Source: Mycolicibacterium pyrenivorans
GTDB lineage: Bacteria; Actinomycetota; Actinomycetes; Mycobacteriales; Mycobacteriaceae
DNA length: 64,000 nucleotides
Reading direction: 5' to 3'
Assembly: GCF_025821625.1 (NCBI RefSeq)
Contig: NZ_JACKSH010000060.1
Location: 48,648-112,647, forward strand
Shown in pieces: positions 16,882 through 30,521 of this stretch. Within the stretch, counting starts at the first letter, position 1; every line of letters starts with the position of its first letter. The position numbers and the translations under genes were made by a program. A model generated the notes under the pieces. It was not told where the DNA came from. It searched no databases and saw only the letters and a list, made by a program, of their open reading frames with translations.

Positions 16882-19800
16882 AGCTCCCTGTCACCATCGA
16901 TCCGCGCTACCACGACGCGGTGCTGCTCGACCTCGACGGCGCGCTGACCAGCGAGGTGCCGCTGTTCGGCGCGACGGTCGACCTGGCGAGGAAATTGCAG
17001 GGCATCGGGGTCGCCGTGGCGGCCTACTCGTCGAATCCGCAGTGCCGGCAGGCCCTGAAGGCCGCCGGGATCGAAGACCTGTTCGGCGTCTGCATCGACG
17101 GGATCGCAGGCGACCGCGGCACGGCCGAGAACCCCGATCCCGCAGTACTTCTCGAAGTCGTCGGCCGTCTCGGGGTACGACCGCAGCGCTGTGTCGTCGT
17201 CGAGAACTCCGCGGCGGGTGTGGCGGCGGGCCGCGACGGAGGGTTCGCGCTCGTCGTCGGCATCGACGGGGCGGGGACTGCTGACGAATTGACGCGCCAC
17301 GGTGCCGACGTCGTGCTCGATGGCCTGGCGGACATCGCCGTCCGCACGGGCGACAGGAGGATCTCGGCACTGCCGAATGCACTGGCGTCCTACGGCCAGT
17401 TGATCGGCGTCACCAGCGCGCGCGAGTCGATGTTGTTCCTGGACTACGACGGCACGCTGTCCCCCATCGTCTCGGACCCCGCTGCGGCCCGGCTCGTCGA
17501 CGGTGCCGCCGAGGCACTCGAACTCGTCTCCGGGGTGTGCCCCGTGGCCATCCTGAGCGGGCGCGACCTCACCGACGTCAGTGCCCGGGTCGGCGCGCCC
17601 GGCGTCTGGTATGCGGGCAGCCACGGCTTCGAGTTGACGGCACCGGACGGCACCTATCACTGCAACGACGAGGCCGCGGTGTTCGTCCCGGTTCTCGAGC
17701 AGGCCGCTGCCGAGTTGAACCAGCGCCTGGTCCAGATCGCGGGAGTGCGTGTCGAGCACAAGCGCTTCGCCGTGGCGGTGCACTACCGCGAGGTGGCACC
17801 GGAGCGAGTCAGTGAGATCATCTCTGCCACACATCAACTCGGGTCGCGCCTTGGCCTCCGGGTGACCAGTGGGCGGATGCTCGTCGAGTTGCGGCCCGAC
17901 CTCGACTGGGACAAGGGCACCACGCTGGCCTGGATCCGCGACCGCATCGACCCCTCCGGTTCCCTGCTGCCGATCTACATCGGCGACGACCTGACCGACG
18001 AGGACGCCTTCGATGCGGTCAGCTTCGACGGCATCGGGATGGTCGTCCGACACGACGAGGATGGCGACCGCAAGACGGCTGCGCACTTCTCCCTGCAGAG
18101 TCCGGATCAGGTGTGCGAGTTCATCCAACGCGGTTCCCGGTGGCTGGCCTACAAGCGCCAGGTGTCGGGTGAGGCGTGGGACTACGTCTTCGACGGTTAC
18201 GACCCGCAGAACGAGAAGCTCCGTGAAGCGTTGTGCACGTTGGGAAATGGCTACTTCGCCACCCGCGGCGCCGCGCCCGAGGCGAAGGCCGGACAGGTGC
18301 ACTACCCAGGCACCTACGCGGCCGGGGTGTACAACCGCCTCGTCGACAACGTGTCGGGGACCGAGATCGACAACGAGAGTCTGGTCAACCTGCCGAACTG
18401 GCTTTCGCTGACCTTCCGTGTCGACGGCGGCCGCTGGTTCGACATCGACGCCGTCACCGTGCTGTCGTACCGGCAGACCCTCGATCTCCGCGGAGCGGTG
18501 CTGACCCGGGAGGTCCGATTCCGCGACGACGCCGGCCGGACGAGCTCACTGACGCAACGCCGGTTCGTGGCCATGCACCTGCCCCACGTCGGCGCGCTGG
18601 AGACGACGGTGCGCGCCGAGGACTGGTCGGGAACGATCGAGTTCCGCTCCACGCTGGACGGCAACGTGACGAACTCACTGGTCGAGCGGTACCGGGAGCT
18701 GGCCGACGAGCACCTGAACGCGGTGGACGTGCGGGAGATCGCCGACGACTCCGTGCTGCTGACCGTGCAGACCACCCAGTCCCGGGTCCCCGTCGCGATG
18801 GCGGCGCGAAACACCGTGTGGCGCGACGGCGAATCCGTCCCGGCGACCTTCTCGTTGTTCGAGCACGATGCCGAGATCGGCCACGACATCGCGGTGCGGC
18901 TGTCGACCGGGGACGCCGTGACGGTCGAGAAGGTCGTCACCGTCTACACGGGGCGCGACGTGGCGACCTCCGAACCGGGTGTCGACGCGCAGCGCTGGGT
19001 CGCCCGGCTCGGCCGGTTCAGCGAGGTGCTCGACGGACATCTGACCGACTGGACGCACCTGTGGGAGCGGCTGTCCATCGAGTTCGACGACTTCACCGAC
19101 GAGGTGCGGATCCTGCGCCTGCATATGCTGCATCTGCTGCAGACGGTGTCACCGAACACCGCCGACCTCGACGTGGGGGTGCCGGCCCGCGGGTTGCACG
19201 GTGAGGCGTACCGCGGCCACATCTTCTGGGACGAACTGTTCATCTTCCCGGTGCTGAACCTGCGGGTGCCGATGATCACCCGGTCCCTGCTGGGGTACCG
19301 CTACCGGCGGTTGCCGGAGGCCCGCCACGCCGCCCTCGAGGCAGGCCATTCGGGCGCGATGTTCCCGTGGCAGTCCGGCAGCGACGGCCGCGAGGAAAGC
19401 CAACGGCTGCACCTCAATCCGCGCAGCGGCCGGTGGAACCCGGACGCCAGCGCCCGCGCGCACCACATCGGCATCGCCGTCGCCTACAGCGCGTGGAAGT
19501 TCTACCAGGCCACCGGCGACCTCGCCTACCTGATCGACTACGGCGCCGAGTTGATCGTCGAGGTCGCCCGGTTCTTCGTCAGCCTGGCGACCTTCGACGA
19601 GGACCGCAGACGCTTCGGCATCAAGGGCGTCATCGGGCCCGACGAGTTCCACTCGGGCTATCCCGACGCCCCCTACGACGGCATCGACAACAACGCGTAC
19701 ACCAACGTGATGGCGGTCTGGGTGATCATGCGTGCGCTCGATGCCCTGAACCTGCTGCCCCTGCCCAACCGGCTCGATCTGCTGGAGACACTGGGGTTGC

Positions 19801-20555
19801 ACAGCGAGGAACTGGCGCACTGGGAAGACGTCAGCCGGCGGATGTTCGTCCCGTTCCACGACGGCGTCATCAGCCAGTTCGAGGGTTACGGCGAGCTGGC
19901 CGACCTCGACTGGGACCGCCTCCGCAGGCAGTACGGCAACATCCAGCGCCTGGACCGCATCCTGGAGGCGGAGGACGACGACGTCAACCGCTACAAGGCG
20001 TCCAAGCAGGCCGACGCGCTGATGCTGCTGTATCTGATGTCGGCGAACGAGCTGCGCGAGCTGCTCGACCGGCTCGGCTATCGCTTCCTGCCCGAGCAGG
20101 TGCCGGAGATGGTGGACTACTACCTGGCCCGCACCTCCCACGGATCCACACTCAGCAGCGTCGTGCACACCTGGGTGCTGGCCCGCGCCAATCGCGAGCA
20201 TGCCCTTGAGTTCTTCCAGCAGGCGCTGAAGTCGGATGTGTCCGACATCCAGGGTGGTACCACGTCCGAAGGTGTTCACCTGGCGGCCATGGCAGGCACC
20301 GTCGACCTCATGCAGCGGTGCTTCACCGGGCTCGAGACCCGGTCCGACCGTCTGATCCTGTCCCCGTACTGGCCGGAATCGCTCGGGGTGCTGGCGATAC
20401 CGATCCACTACCGCGGCCTTCACCTGCATCTAAGGGTCAGCGGAAAGGGCGTGATCATCAGCGTGGATCCGCGCCATGCGGCCGGCATCGAGGTGGAGTG
20501 CCGCGGTCAGGTCGTCCAGCTGATGCCCGGCACCACCGTCCGGTTCCCGGGTTGA
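16878..20555 (+). CDS. otsB1: Trehalose-6-phosphate phosphatase / GH65 fusion, OtsB1 (Rv2006)-like
   Basis: 1225 aa with three parts. Residues 1-160 are a HAD beta-phosphoglucomutase-like domain (DLDGALTSE, then VVVENSAAGVAAG). About 183-440 are a trehalose-phosphatase domain (FLDYDGTLSPI, PIYIGDDLTDEDAF). About 450-1225 are a glycoside hydrolase family 65 domain (trehalose/maltose phosphorylase type), with GPDEFHSGYPDAPYDGIDNN carrying the likely general-acid Glu near residue 923 and HGSTLSSVVHTWVLA and GGTTSEGVHLAAMAGTVD forming the phosphate/sugar pocket. M. tuberculosis Rv2006 has the same order and belongs to the dormancy region. The combination could interconvert trehalose, glucose phosphates and free glucose. 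ATGA overlap with ppsA shows translational coupling. Whether all three activities are live is untested. Confidence 0.9.
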   Translation: MKLPVTIDPRYHDAVLLDLDGALTSEVPLFGATVDLARKLQGIGVAVAAYSSNPQCRQALKAAGIEDLFGVCIDGIAGDRGTAENPDPAVLLEVVGRLGVRPQRCVVVENSAAGVAAGRDGGFALVVGIDGAGTADELTRHGADVVLDGLADIAVRTGDRRISALPNALASYGQLIGVTSARESMLFLDYDGTLSPIVSDPAAARLVDGAAEALELVSGVCPVAILSGRDLTDVSARVGAPGVWYAGSHGFELTAPDGTYHCNDEAAVFVPVLEQAAAELNQRLVQIAGVRVEHKRFAVAVHYREVAPERVSEIISATHQLGSRLGLRVTSGRMLVELRPDLDWDKGTTLAWIRDRIDPSGSLLPIYIGDDLTDEDAFDAVSFDGIGMVVRHDEDGDRKTAAHFSLQSPDQVCEFIQRGSRWLAYKRQVSGEAWDYVFDGYDPQNEKLREALCTLGNGYFATRGAAPEAKAGQVHYPGTYAAGVYNRLVDNVSGTEIDNESLVNLPNWLSLTFRVDGGRWFDIDAVTVLSYRQTLDLRGAVLTREVRFRDDAGRTSSLTQRRFVAMHLPHVGALETTVRAEDWSGTIEFRSTLDGNVTNSLVERYRELADEHLNAVDVREIADDSVLLTVQTTQSRVPVAMAARNTVWRDGESVPATFSLFEHDAEIGHDIAVRLSTGDAVTVEKVVTVYTGRDVATSEPGVDAQRWVARLGRFSEVLDGHLTDWTHLWERLSIEFDDFTDEVRILRLHMLHLLQTVSPNTADLDVGVPARGLHGEAYRGHIFWDELFIFPVLNLRVPMITRSLLGYRYRRLPEARHAALEAGHSGAMFPWQSGSDGREESQRLHLNPRSGRWNPDASARAHHIGIAVAYSAWKFYQATGDLAYLIDYGAELIVEVARFFVSLATFDEDRRRFGIKGVIGPDEFHSGYPDAPYDGIDNNAYTNVMAVWVIMRALDALNLLPLPNRLDLLETLGLHSEELAHWEDVSRRMFVPFHDGVISQFEGYGELADLDWDRLRRQYGNIQRLDRILEAEDDDVNRYKASKQADALMLLYLMSANELRELLDRLGYRFLPEQVPEMVDYYLARTSHGSTLSSVVHTWVLARANREHALEFFQQALKSDVSDIQGGTTSEGVHLAAMAGTVDLMQRCFTGLETRSDRLILSPYWPESLGVLAIPIHYRGLHLHLRVSGKGVIISVDPRHAAGIEVECRGQVVQLMPGTTVRFPG

Positions 20556-22188
20556 TGGTGGCCGGCTTCGACGACGTCACGCCGCTCGCGGACCTCGCGC
20601 ACGGCCGTTCGCTGGCCGGCCCGGTGCGCGACCGCCGGCCGGTGTACGTCGATCTGCTGCCGCCCTGCAATGCCGGCTGCCCGGCCGGTGAGAACATCCA
20701 GGCCTGGCTGGCGCACGCGACCGCGGGGCGCCACGAGGCTGCGTGGCGTCAGCTCGTCGCGGACAACCCGTTCGCCGCCATCCACGGGCGAGTCTGCTAT
20801 CACCCGTGTGAAACGGTCTGCAACCGAGTCCATCTCGACGCCGCGGTGTCGATCCACTCCGTGGAGCGGTTCCTCGGCGACCTCGCCAGGGAGCGGGGCT
20901 GGATGTTCGACGCCCCGCCCGTGCGCACCGGCAAGCGGGTCCTGGTGATCGGTGCGGGGCCCAGTGGTCTGTCCGCCGCCTATCACCTGGCGCGCCTCGG
21001 CCACGAGGTCGAGGTCCGCGACGCGGGCGCCGTACCCGGCGGGATGATGCGGTACGGCATCCCCGGCTACCGCCTCCCCAGGGACGTGCTGGACGACGAG
21101 CTGAACCGGATCGCGGCGATGGGCGTGCGGCTGACGGTCGACCACCGCGTCGAGGATCTCGCCGCCGAACGGGACGACGGCGCGTTCGACGCGGTGTTCG
21201 TGGCCATCGGCGCGCACCTGGCGAAGCGCGTCGACATCCCGGCCCGCGACGCCGGGCCGATGGTGGACGCGGTGTCGTTCCTGCGCAGCGTCGCCTCCGG
21301 CGAGGAGCCCGTGGTCGGCCGTCACGTCGCCGTCTACGGTGGCGGCAACACCGCGATGGACGCCGCCCGCGTCGCCCGCCGCCTCGGCGCCGAGGACGCC
21401 GTGATCGTCTACCGCCGCACCCGCGACCAGATGTCAGCGCACCCCGAGGAAGCCGAGGACGCCGAACGCGAGGGGGTGCGGATCAACTGGTTGCGGACGA
21501 TCACCGCCTTCGACGGCCCCGAGATCCGGGTCGAGGTGATGGAACTCGACGAATCGGGTTACCCGCGTCCGACCGGGCGTTTCGAGACGCTGGCCGCGGA
21601 CACACTGATCATGGCGCTGGGTCAGGAGACGGAGTCGGCATTCATGCGGACACTGCCGGGTGTCGAGTTCGACGCCGACGGCAGCGTCCGTGTCTCGGCA
21701 TCACTGATGACGGGCTGTCCCGGTGTCTTCGCCGGCGGCGACATGGTGCCCAGTGAGCGCACGGTGACCGTCGGTGTCGGCCACGGGAAGAAGGCGGCGC
21801 ATCACATCGACGCCTGGCTGCGCGGATCGCAGACGGAACCGCCGCCCAAACATCCGACGGCGACCTTCGACAAACTGAACCTCTGGTACTTCGGTGACAC
21901 CGCGCCCCGCCGCCCGCCCGAACTCGACGCGACGGCGCGGGTGCATGGTTTCGAGGAGGTCGTCGGTGGCCTGTCCACCGACGAGGCGGTCTACGAGGCG
22001 GGCCGGTGCCTGTCGTGCGGCAACTGCTTCGAATGCGACGGCTGCCTGGGCGCATGCCCCGAGGACGCGGTGATCAAACTCGGTGTGGGACGGAGGTATC
22101 GGTTCGACTACGACAAGTGCACCGGCTGCGCCGAATGCGCCGATCAGTGCCCGGTGCACGCGATCGAGATGTTCGGAGAGCCGACCTG

Positions 22189-22189
<1 letters not shown>
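20555..22189 (+). CDS. GltD-like NAD(P)H:acceptor oxidoreductase with C-terminal 2x[4Fe-4S] domain
   Basis: 544 aa. The N-terminal Cys-rich domain (about 30-95: PPCNAGCPAGENIQAWL, CYHPCETVCNR) is that of the glutamate synthase small subunit, PreT and NfnB families. A FAD Rossmann fold follows (VLVIGAGPSGLSAAYHLARL), then an NAD(P) fold (VAVYGGGNTAMDAARVARRLGA). The C-terminus has two 4Fe-4S motifs: CLSCGNCFECDGCLGACPEDA and CTGCAECADQCPVHA. It probably shuttles electrons between NAD(P)H and ferredoxin or a partner flavoprotein, not glutamate synthesis, since no GltB is nearby. It begins inside the otsB1 stop codon (TGATG) and ends the same way into nifJ, so it is coupled to both. The partner is most likely NifJ. 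Confidence 0.88.
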
Positions 22190-25757
<3,568 letters not shown>

Positions 25758-25758
<1 letters not shown>

Positions 25759-26768
25759 TGGACCTGTCCACCCGATACCTCGGCCTGAACCTGAGCAACC
25801 CACTGGTGGCCTCGGCATCCCCGATGTCGCAGACCGTCGACGGTGTCCGGCGCCTGGCCGACGCCGGAGTCTCTGCTGTGGTGCTCTACTCGCTGTTCGA
25901 AGAGCAGGTGCGCCGCGAACGCGAGCAGAATGCGCGGCTGGCACGCGCAGGCACCGAGAGCTACGCCGAGTCGCTGTCGTACTTCCCGGACGCCGCAGGC
26001 GCGGACCACGGCGCACGCCGATATCTGAGCCTGCTCGAACGCGCGGCCGAGTCCGTCTCGGTCCCGGTCATCGGCAGCATCAACGCCAGCACCCCGGGCA
26101 GCTGGGCCGCCTACGCCCGGGCGATGCAGGAATCCGGCGCGGCCGCAGTCGAATTGAACATCTATACGCTGCCCGGCGATCCGCACATCTCCGGCGCGGA
26201 GGTCGAGCAGCGTCACCTCGACATCCTGGCTCAGGTCAAGGACGTGGTGACCGTGCCGGTGGCGGTGAAGCTCAGCCCGTTCTTCAGCGCGACCGCTGAC
26301 ATGGCCCGGCGCCTCGACCTGGCAGGCGCGAACGGGTTGGTGCTGTTCAACCGATTCCTGCAGCCCGACATCGACACCGAGACGCTGGCCGTGGCGCCGG
26401 GGGTCCTGCTGTCACGCGCAGCGGAGGCGCGGTTACCGATGACGTGGATCACGTTGCTGCACGGGAGGATCGACGCCTCGCTCGCCGCGACGACCGGCGT
26501 CGAGGGCTCGACCGAGCTGATCAAGTACCTGCTGGCCGGGGCGGATGTGGTGATGACCGCGTCGGCGCTGCTGCGTCACGGCCCGGACTACGCCGCCGTG
26601 CTCCTCGACGGGCTGCGTGACTGGATGGCACGCAAGGGATACGCCAGCATCGACGAGGTCCGCGGGCTGCTCGCGGTTCCGATCGGAACCGATGAGGCCG
26701 CACACGAACGCGGCGACTACGTCAGCGCGATGCGGCGGGCCAACAGCGCCGAGTACGGGCCGTGGTGA
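25758..26768 (+). CDS. Dihydroorotate dehydrogenase-like FMN protein
   Basis: 336 aa TIM-barrel flavoprotein of the DHOD/PreA superfamily. The start of the barrel is LSTRYLGLNLSNPLVASASPM; the phosphate/FMN end has VEGSTELIKYLLAGADVVMTASAL. The usual substrate motif NxSxPN of true DHOD is replaced by ELNIYTLPGDP, and no Fe-S domain is present, so pyrimidine synthesis is unlikely. Such proteins are commonly encoded next to nifJ; their role is unknown. It starts in the nifJ stop codon (TGATG) and is the last gene of the operon. It might serve the GltD-like flavoprotein as PreA serves PreT, but this is inference. Confidence 0.82.
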
Positions 26769-26844
26769 TGTGATCCGTTTCATCCGTGGCGCCGGCCCCT
26801 CAAGCATGTCGATCAGGACGCGACCCGCCTAACTGTGATGTCAC

Positions 26845-27690
26845 CTAGCCTGCCAGATCGAAGTTGCCGCCCGAACCGTAGACGGCGAGCGAGACCACCA
26901 GGGTGACCGACACCACCACGACGAGGGACGTTCGCACCGCGTCACCCGTCGCCACGCCCACACCGGCAGGACCACCGGATGTGTTGTAGCCGAAGTATGT
27001 GTGTATCAACAGGATTGCCACTGCCATCAGGATGGCTTGGGCGAAGGACCACAACAGGTCGATCGGGTTGAGGAACGTGGCGAAGTAGTGTTCGTAGAGA
27101 CCTGCCGACTGCCCGAGGAGTACCACGGTGGTGTATTTGCTCGCCATGAACGACAGGATGACGGCAATGGAGTACAGCGGCGTGATCGCGACCATGCCGG
27201 CGATCAGCCTGGTGCTGACCAGAAACGAGATCGGGCGAATCGCCATCGCTTCCAGCGCATCGATCTCCTCGTTCGTCCGCATCGCGCCCAGTTGTGCGGT
27301 CACGCCCGCGCCGAACGTCGCCGCCAGGCCGATGCCGGCGACAACGGGAGCAGAGATGCGGACATTGATGAAGGCTGCCAGGAAGCCGGTCAGAGCCTCG
27401 ATGCCGATGTCGCCCAGGGAGCTGTAGCCCTGTACCGCCAGTGTTCCGCCGGTAGCCAGCGTCAAGAAGCCGACGATGACGAGGGTTCCGCCGATCATCG
27501 CCAGGGTGCCTGCACCCATGCTGATCTCGGCGATGAGCCGGACGATATCCTGCCGGTAGTAGCGCAAGGCGTAGGGAACACCTGCCGCCGCCTTGGCGTA
27601 GAACACCGCCATGTCACCGATTCGGCCCAGGGTGGCGATGGGCCGTTCCAGTTCACGGATCAGCCGCGGACTGACTGCACGCAGCGTCAT
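26845..27690 (-). CDS. YrbE/MlaE-type ABC permease, orphan
   Basis: 281 aa with about six membrane segments. The N-terminus RLIRELERPIATLGRIGDMAVFYAKA and the central block FGAGVTAQLGAMRTNEEIDALEAMAI are those of YrbE(B) permeases, which in mycobacteria work with Mce substrate-binding proteins and an MceG ATPase in lipid uptake. Here there is no second yrbE and no mce gene on either side, so it is an isolated copy. It is convergent with the DHOD-like gene and lies 270 bp downstream of the hydrogenase operon. Function is uncertain; it could partner a distant mce locus. Confidence 0.88.
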   Translation of the reverse strand: MTLRAVSPRLIRELERPIATLGRIGDMAVFYAKAAAGVPYALRYYRQDIVRLIAEISMGAGTLAMIGGTLVIVGFLTLATGGTLAVQGYSSLGDIGIEALTGFLAAFINVRISAPVVAGIGLAATFGAGVTAQLGAMRTNEEIDALEAMAIRPISFLVSTRLIAGMVAITPLYSIAVILSFMASKYTTVVLLGQSAGLYEHYFATFLNPIDLLWSFAQAILMAVAILLIHTYFGYNTSGGPAGVGVATGDAVRTSLVVVVSVTLVVSLAVYGSGGNFDLAG

Positions 27691-27960
27691 GGCGTCGTCC
27701 GGCGGATCGTCACATCGTCACTGCCCCTCCTTGGAGGCGACCACCCCGTCATCGTCTCGAGCCTGGGCGATACCGTCCTACGGTCCCCCTTCTCGGAGGC
27801 ACCCAATAGGGTCTTTCGACTCGGCCGCGCGAGTCTCAGGGCACTTCGGCCGAGCACCGGAGATCAATCTGCGCGCCGACACGAGCGCGGCATTTGCCGA
27901 TGCCGGCGGCGACGGCCGCGGCGATCAGGTCCGGGTGGTGACGAAATTGTCGTCACCCGG
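27691..27960. other. 270-bp spacer between hydrogenase operon end and yrbE
   Basis: No gene, strong hairpin or convincing regulator site was seen. It must hold the yrbE promoter. A weak DosR-like half-site (GGCACTTCGGCC near 27843) was not accepted. Confidence 0.5.
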
Positions 27961-28431
27961 TCACAACCGATGCTCCCCAAGAAGATGGGCCGTCGCCGCG
28001 TCCAGGTTGCGCTGCGCCGCCGGTGTCAAACCGATCTCGAGGTCGAACTCGAACCCCCTGATTGCGAGGACGTGCACCTCCGGCAGGCGGTGGAAGCACT
28101 GCTGACAGGTCGCCATGATCGCGGGGATGGAGATGGCGTGCGAGGTGAACGTGAAGTCCATCTTCGGTGCCGCGCGGCCCAAAGTGAACGACGTGACCGT
28201 CTGGTCCTTGGTGGCGTCGATGAACAGCACGCGCTCCTTGGTGCTGATCAGGTCGGCGTCCTCGATCAGCAACTGGTAGTTCCGCTGCCGCTGCGCGTTC
28301 GCGCACCTGCCCTGCGCATCGAGCCAGTCGATGAAGGCCCAGCCCAACCCGTCGTCCTGCCTGCCCGCGTTGCCGATCCCGTAGATCAGGCAGGTGTCGT
28401 CGTCGAAGTCCTCGAGCGTCACCGACGACAT
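27961..28431 (-). CDS. hoxW: [NiFe] hydrogenase maturation endopeptidase (HoxW-like)
   Basis: 156 aa from the ATG at 28431. LIYGIGNAGRQDDGLGWAFIDWL is the family signature: GxGNxxxxDDGxG with a nickel-sensing acidic residue. LFIDATKD and the later IRGFEFDLEIGLTPAAQRNLD with a conserved His/Glu pattern also fit. It removes the C-terminal peptide of the hydrogenase large subunit after nickel insertion. It begins one nucleotide after the hoxH stop codon, so the two are coupled. It is the last gene of the operon. An upstream in-frame Met lies inside hoxH and was rejected. Confidence 0.85.
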   Translation of the reverse strand: MSSVTLEDFDDDTCLIYGIGNAGRQDDGLGWAFIDWLDAQGRCANAQRQRNYQLLIEDADLISTKERVLFIDATKDQTVTSFTLGRAAPKMDFTFTSHAISIPAIMATCQQCFHRLPEVHVLAIRGFEFDLEIGLTPAAQRNLDAATAHLLGEHRL

Positions 28432-28432
28432 G

Positions 28433-29887
28433 TCAGCGGACACGTTGGTTGACGACGGTTCCCGCCGCATCGTGGACGGTCACGATCAGCGGCATCTGCC
28501 CGAAGGCGTGCGTGGCACAACTCAGGCAGGGATCGAACGCGCGGATCCCGACTTCGATGGCGTTCATCATCGCCTCCGTGACCTCGCCGTGACCCACCAG
28601 GTGGCTCTCGGCCACCGAGCGCACCGTCCAGTTGAGGACCTGATTGTTGTGTGTCGTTGCCACAATGAGATTCGCGAAGGTGATGTCACCGTCCGGGCCG
28701 GCGCGGTAGTGGTGCAGCAGCGTGCCGCGCGGCGCCTCGACGACCCCGACACCCTCGCCGACCCAGGCGCCGGGCGCGGGGGTGGCGACCAGGTCGTCCG
28801 CCTGCAGGTCGGGGTCGTGGAGCAGCTGCTCGATGACTTCCGCGGCATGGAGCACTTCGATGGTCCGCGCCCAGTTGGTGTGCAGCGTCATGTTGTTCGG
28901 TGCGCCGCCGGTGTAGGCGTGGAACCGCTCGAGCGCCTCCTGGGCCAGCGGCGTCGACAGCGTGCCGGTGACGTTCATCCGTGCGAGCGGGCCGACCCGG
29001 ACCGAACCCTTCTCCCTGCCGAGATCCTTCAGGAAGGGGAACTTCATGTAGCTCCACGGCTCGACGGCTTCCGAGAAGTGGTCGAGGTAGTCGTGGTAGT
29101 CGATCTCGCGGACGATGCGCTTGTTCTCGTCGACGACTCGCAGCGCGCCGTGGTAGTAGTCGACGTCGCCGTCGGGGTTCACCAGGCACATGCTCAGGGC
29201 GGGAACGGTTGCGAAGCGGTCGACCGCGTCTCGGTGCTTGTCGTGGAAGTCGTAGAACAGGCGAAGGCCGTCCTGGGCGTAGTCGAGGATCTCGTCGATC
29301 GACGGGAGTCCCTCCTCGCCGTTGAGCAGACGATCGACCTCGGCGCGGCTCAGGTTCTTGTCGACGCCTCCTGGCACCGAGTTGATGCCGTGCATCCGCC
29401 TGCCGAAGACCGTCTTGATGACCTCCTGCCCCCACTTGCGCAGCATGATCACCCGCCGCATCAACTCGGGATCCGCCTCGATCAGGCCCAGCAGGTTGCG
29501 CTGCTCGGGTGCGGCGTCCATCCCGAACATCATCTCGGGGACGACCAGGTAGAAGTACGCCGTCGCATGGGATTGCAGCATCTGTGCGTAGTGGCCGAGG
29601 CGGCGGATCTTCTCCGCGGCCCGCGGCACCCCCGTGCCGACACCGATCATGTCGTCGAGCGCCTTCGCCCCACTGAGGTGGTGGCTGACGAAGCAGATCC
29701 CGCAGATCCGTTGCAGCAGCATCGGCGCCTCCCAGAACGGGTGGCCCTGAACGAGTTTCTCGAAGCCGCGGAACTCGACGACATGCAGCCTGGCGTCGAC
29801 GACGTTGCCGTCGTCGTCGAGGTGCACGGTCACCTTGCCGTGGCCCTCGATGCGGGTGACCGGGTCGATGACGAGCTTTCTGCTCAC
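28433..29887 (-). CDS. hoxH: [NiFe] hydrogenase large subunit, NAD-linked type (HoxH)
   Basis: 484 aa. Nickel-iron ligands are in RICGICFVSHH (Cys62 and Cys65) and DPCLSCATH (Cys454 and Cys457). The 24 residues after His460 form the peptide expected to be cleaved by the protease encoded next. The N-terminus RKLVIDPVTRIEGHGKVTV is typical. In the cytoplasm it holds the H2 active site and passes electrons to HoxY. Gene order hoxF-U-Y-H-W matches the group 3d bidirectional NAD(P)-linked enzymes (Rhodococcus/Ralstonia soluble hydrogenase). No hyp accessory genes are in the window. Confidence 0.94.
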   Translation of the reverse strand: MSRKLVIDPVTRIEGHGKVTVHLDDDGNVVDARLHVVEFRGFEKLVQGHPFWEAPMLLQRICGICFVSHHLSGAKALDDMIGVGTGVPRAAEKIRRLGHYAQMLQSHATAYFYLVVPEMMFGMDAAPEQRNLLGLIEADPELMRRVIMLRKWGQEVIKTVFGRRMHGINSVPGGVDKNLSRAEVDRLLNGEEGLPSIDEILDYAQDGLRLFYDFHDKHRDAVDRFATVPALSMCLVNPDGDVDYYHGALRVVDENKRIVREIDYHDYLDHFSEAVEPWSYMKFPFLKDLGREKGSVRVGPLARMNVTGTLSTPLAQEALERFHAYTGGAPNNMTLHTNWARTIEVLHAAEVIEQLLHDPDLQADDLVATPAPGAWVGEGVGVVEAPRGTLLHHYRAGPDGDITFANLIVATTHNNQVLNWTVRSVAESHLVGHGEVTEAMMNAIEVGIRAFDPCLSCATHAFGQMPLIVTVHDAAGTVVNQRVR

Positions 29888-29903
29888 GCGAGGCCCCTTC
29901 GGA

Positions 29904-30521
29904 TCAGTCGTAGTGGTTCAGGGAGCGGGGCAGCGTGACCGGCCGGCCATGGATCAGATCGTCGAGCACGGCGACGATGGCGTCGGCGTCCGGCGGGCAG
30001 CCGGGGATGAAGTAGTCCATCTTGACCACTTCGTGGCACGGATAGACCTTGGTGGTGATCAACGGGATGTCGGGATGGGAGGGGATCACCGGTTCGGCGC
30101 CCGGGACCGCCGTCGGTGAGTCGAGGTAGGCCTCCGCCAGACAGTCCTTCAACTCGAAGACGTTGCGCATCGCAGGCACCCCGCCCCAGATCGCGCAGGC
30201 TCCGACGGAGATCAGGACGTCGCAGTTGTCCCGGAAATGGCGCAGCGTCTCGATGTTCTCCTCGTTCGCGACACCGCCCTCGACGAAGCCGATCGCGCAC
30301 CGTTCGGTGATCCGCTTGATGTCGGTGAGCGAGGACCGGTGAATGGTGACCTTCGTCAGCAACGGCAGGATCCGCTCGTCCATGTCGAGGAACGACAAGG
30401 TGCATCCCCAGCACCCGCACAGGCCGATCATGGCCACCTTGATCTTGCCGTCACGTGCCACCGACAGCGCCGGATCCGCTGGTGTCGCGGGCAGTTGGTC
30501 CGACCTCATCTCGTCGGTCAC
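29904..30521 (-). CDS. hoxY: [NiFe] hydrogenase small subunit (HoxY)
   Basis: 205 aa. Proximal [4Fe-4S] ligands are in GLCGCWGCTLSFLD (C-x2-C), VSVGACAIWGGVPAM and YFIPGCPPDAD. The protein is short and lacks the C-terminal medial and distal cluster domain of uptake hydrogenases, as in group 3d HoxY. It has no Tat signal, consistent with a cytoplasmic enzyme. It couples to hoxU through an ATGA overlap and precedes hoxH by 16 nt. Confidence 0.92.
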   Translation of the reverse strand: MTDEMRSDQLPATPADPALSVARDGKIKVAMIGLCGCWGCTLSFLDMDERILPLLTKVTIHRSSLTDIKRITERCAIGFVEGGVANEENIETLRHFRDNCDVLISVGACAIWGGVPAMRNVFELKDCLAEAYLDSPTAVPGAEPVIPSHPDIPLITTKVYPCHEVVKMDYFIPGCPPDADAIVAVLDDLIHGRPVTLPRSLNHYD

